DNA of 64,000 nucleotides, taken from positions 19,430-83,429 of the forward strand of contig CAZYWZ010000015.1 in NCBI GenBank assembly GCA_964651705.1. The letters are read 5' to 3'. This DNA is from JADLBR01 sp964651705 (GTDB lineage Bacteria > Verrucomicrobiota > Verrucomicrobiia > JADLBR01). The position numbers and the translations under genes are program-made. Positions 63,502-64,000 of the stretch are shown here, in pieces (the stretch's first letter is position 1; each line of letters opens with the position of its first letter). The notes below the pieces were generated by a model that saw only the letters and a program-made list of their open reading frames with translations, was not told the origin of the DNA and searched no databases.

Positions 63502-64000
63502 ATGACGGCAGAGACCCACATCGAGATCCGCGACCTCCGGCTCGCCTACGGAACCAGGGAGGTCCTCCACGGGATCTCCCTCGATGTCCGCCGCAACGAG
63601 ATCTTCGGGGTCATCGGCCCCGCCCAGTCCGGCAAGACCTCCCTCCTGCGCTGCATCAACCGCACCATCGATTTCTCACCCGGCGCCTCCTTCTCCGGCG
63701 AGATCTCCATCGACGGAGAGGACGCTCGCGAGGTCCGGGACCTCTACGCCCTCCGCCGCAAGATCGGCATGGTCGCCCCACTGCCCGTCGGCCTCCCCCT
63801 GAGCATCTACGACAACGTCGCCTTCGCACCGCGCTGCGCCGGCATGGCGCGCAAGCCGGAACTCGACGCCATCGTCGAACAGTGCCTCCGCCAGGCCGCC
63901 CTCTGGGACGAGGTCAAGGACCGCCTCGATTCCCTCGGCACCAAACTCTCCGGCGGCCAGCAGCAGCGCCTCACCATCGCCCGCGCCCTCTCCCACCAGC
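63502..64000 (+). CDS. pstB: Phosphate ABC transporter ATP-binding protein PstB (3' end cut by window)
   Basis: The N-terminal ~166 residues are present. Walker A is GPAQSGKTS and the signature is LSGGQQQR. The Q-loop region reads KIGMVAPLPVGLPLSIYDNV instead of the usual MVFQxPNPFPMSIYDNV: the glutamine is missing. The rest of the ABC fold fits PstB. It starts 7 bp after pstA and continues beyond 64000. Confidence 0.9.
   Translation, partial: MTAETHIEIRDLRLAYGTREVLHGISLDVRRNEIFGVIGPAQSGKTSLLRCINRTIDFSPGASFSGEISIDGEDAREVRDLYALRRKIGMVAPLPVGLPLSIYDNVAFAPRCAGMARKPELDAIVEQCLRQAALWDEVKDRLDSLGTKLSGGQQQRLTIARALSHQ

Overview
The window is 64 kb of GC-rich bacterial chromosome, almost fully coding, with no rRNA genes, prophage, recognisable transposase gene or CRISPR array. 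The mix of genes points to a free-living, Gram-negative-type heterotroph of the PVC superphylum (Verrucomicrobiota/Kiritimatiellota or relatives). It has a Tat-exported Gfo/Idh/MocA oxidoreductase, a PEP-CTERM protein, a GH127 beta-L-arabinofuranosidase, a GH43-like protein, a Gld-type ABC operon, DUF6268 and DUF4912 proteins, a TonB-like protein, and sigma-54 with a prepilin peptidase. The phylum is inferred from gene content only.

Layout. 1-5.3 kb: the 5' part of a PiT phosphate transporter behind a putative Pho box, a GH127 enzyme, and a secreted beta-propeller/multihaem cytochrome c. 5.5-8.6 kb: a TauE/SafE-type membrane protein and a CcoI/FixI-like copper ATPase. 9-12.6 kb: carA, an FHA protein and a Ser/Thr kinase. 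12.9-18.7 kb: Gfo/Idh/MocA oxidoreductase, dinB, a LysR regulator, a YggS-type protein and a DUF2851 protein. 18.8-26.4 kb: a truncated HtrA-like ORF, then a tightly coupled five-gene operon (ABC ATPase, permease, GldG-like, DUF4340-like, AsmA-like). 26.4-29.6 kb: rpoN-aroE-prepilin peptidase on the minus strand. 30-38.3 kb: MBL hydrolase, TonB-like protein, msrA, GH43-like and PEP-CTERM divergent pair, ridA, malQ, cimA. 38.8-50.7 kb: jag-like, hrpB, sigma-70 factor, smc, DUF4912 protein, MetP/MetS-like transporter, a small secreted protein, ruvC. 50.7-59 kb: TPR protein, DUF6268 barrel, GT39-like transferase, nadE, U32 peptidase, tRNA-Pro(CGG). 59.5 kb to the end: phoU(fusion)-pstS-pstC-pstA-pstB, with pstB cut by the window edge.

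Two themes tie the window together. First, phosphate: PiT at one end and phoU-pst at the other each have three 7-bp half-sites at exact 11-bp spacing upstream, the geometry of PhoB boxes. The PhoU protein is fused to a low-molecular-weight phosphatase-like domain whose catalytic Cys is replaced by Asp. Second, repeats: most of the longer non-coding gaps carry GTAG-footed hairpins, many paired as inverted doublets (REPIN-like). Stem sequences differ between copies but stay self-complementary. One array holds four doublets in tandem at 90-bp period and abuts the nadE stop codon. This predicts a RAYT-type REP transposase elsewhere in the genome and is the most unusual feature here.
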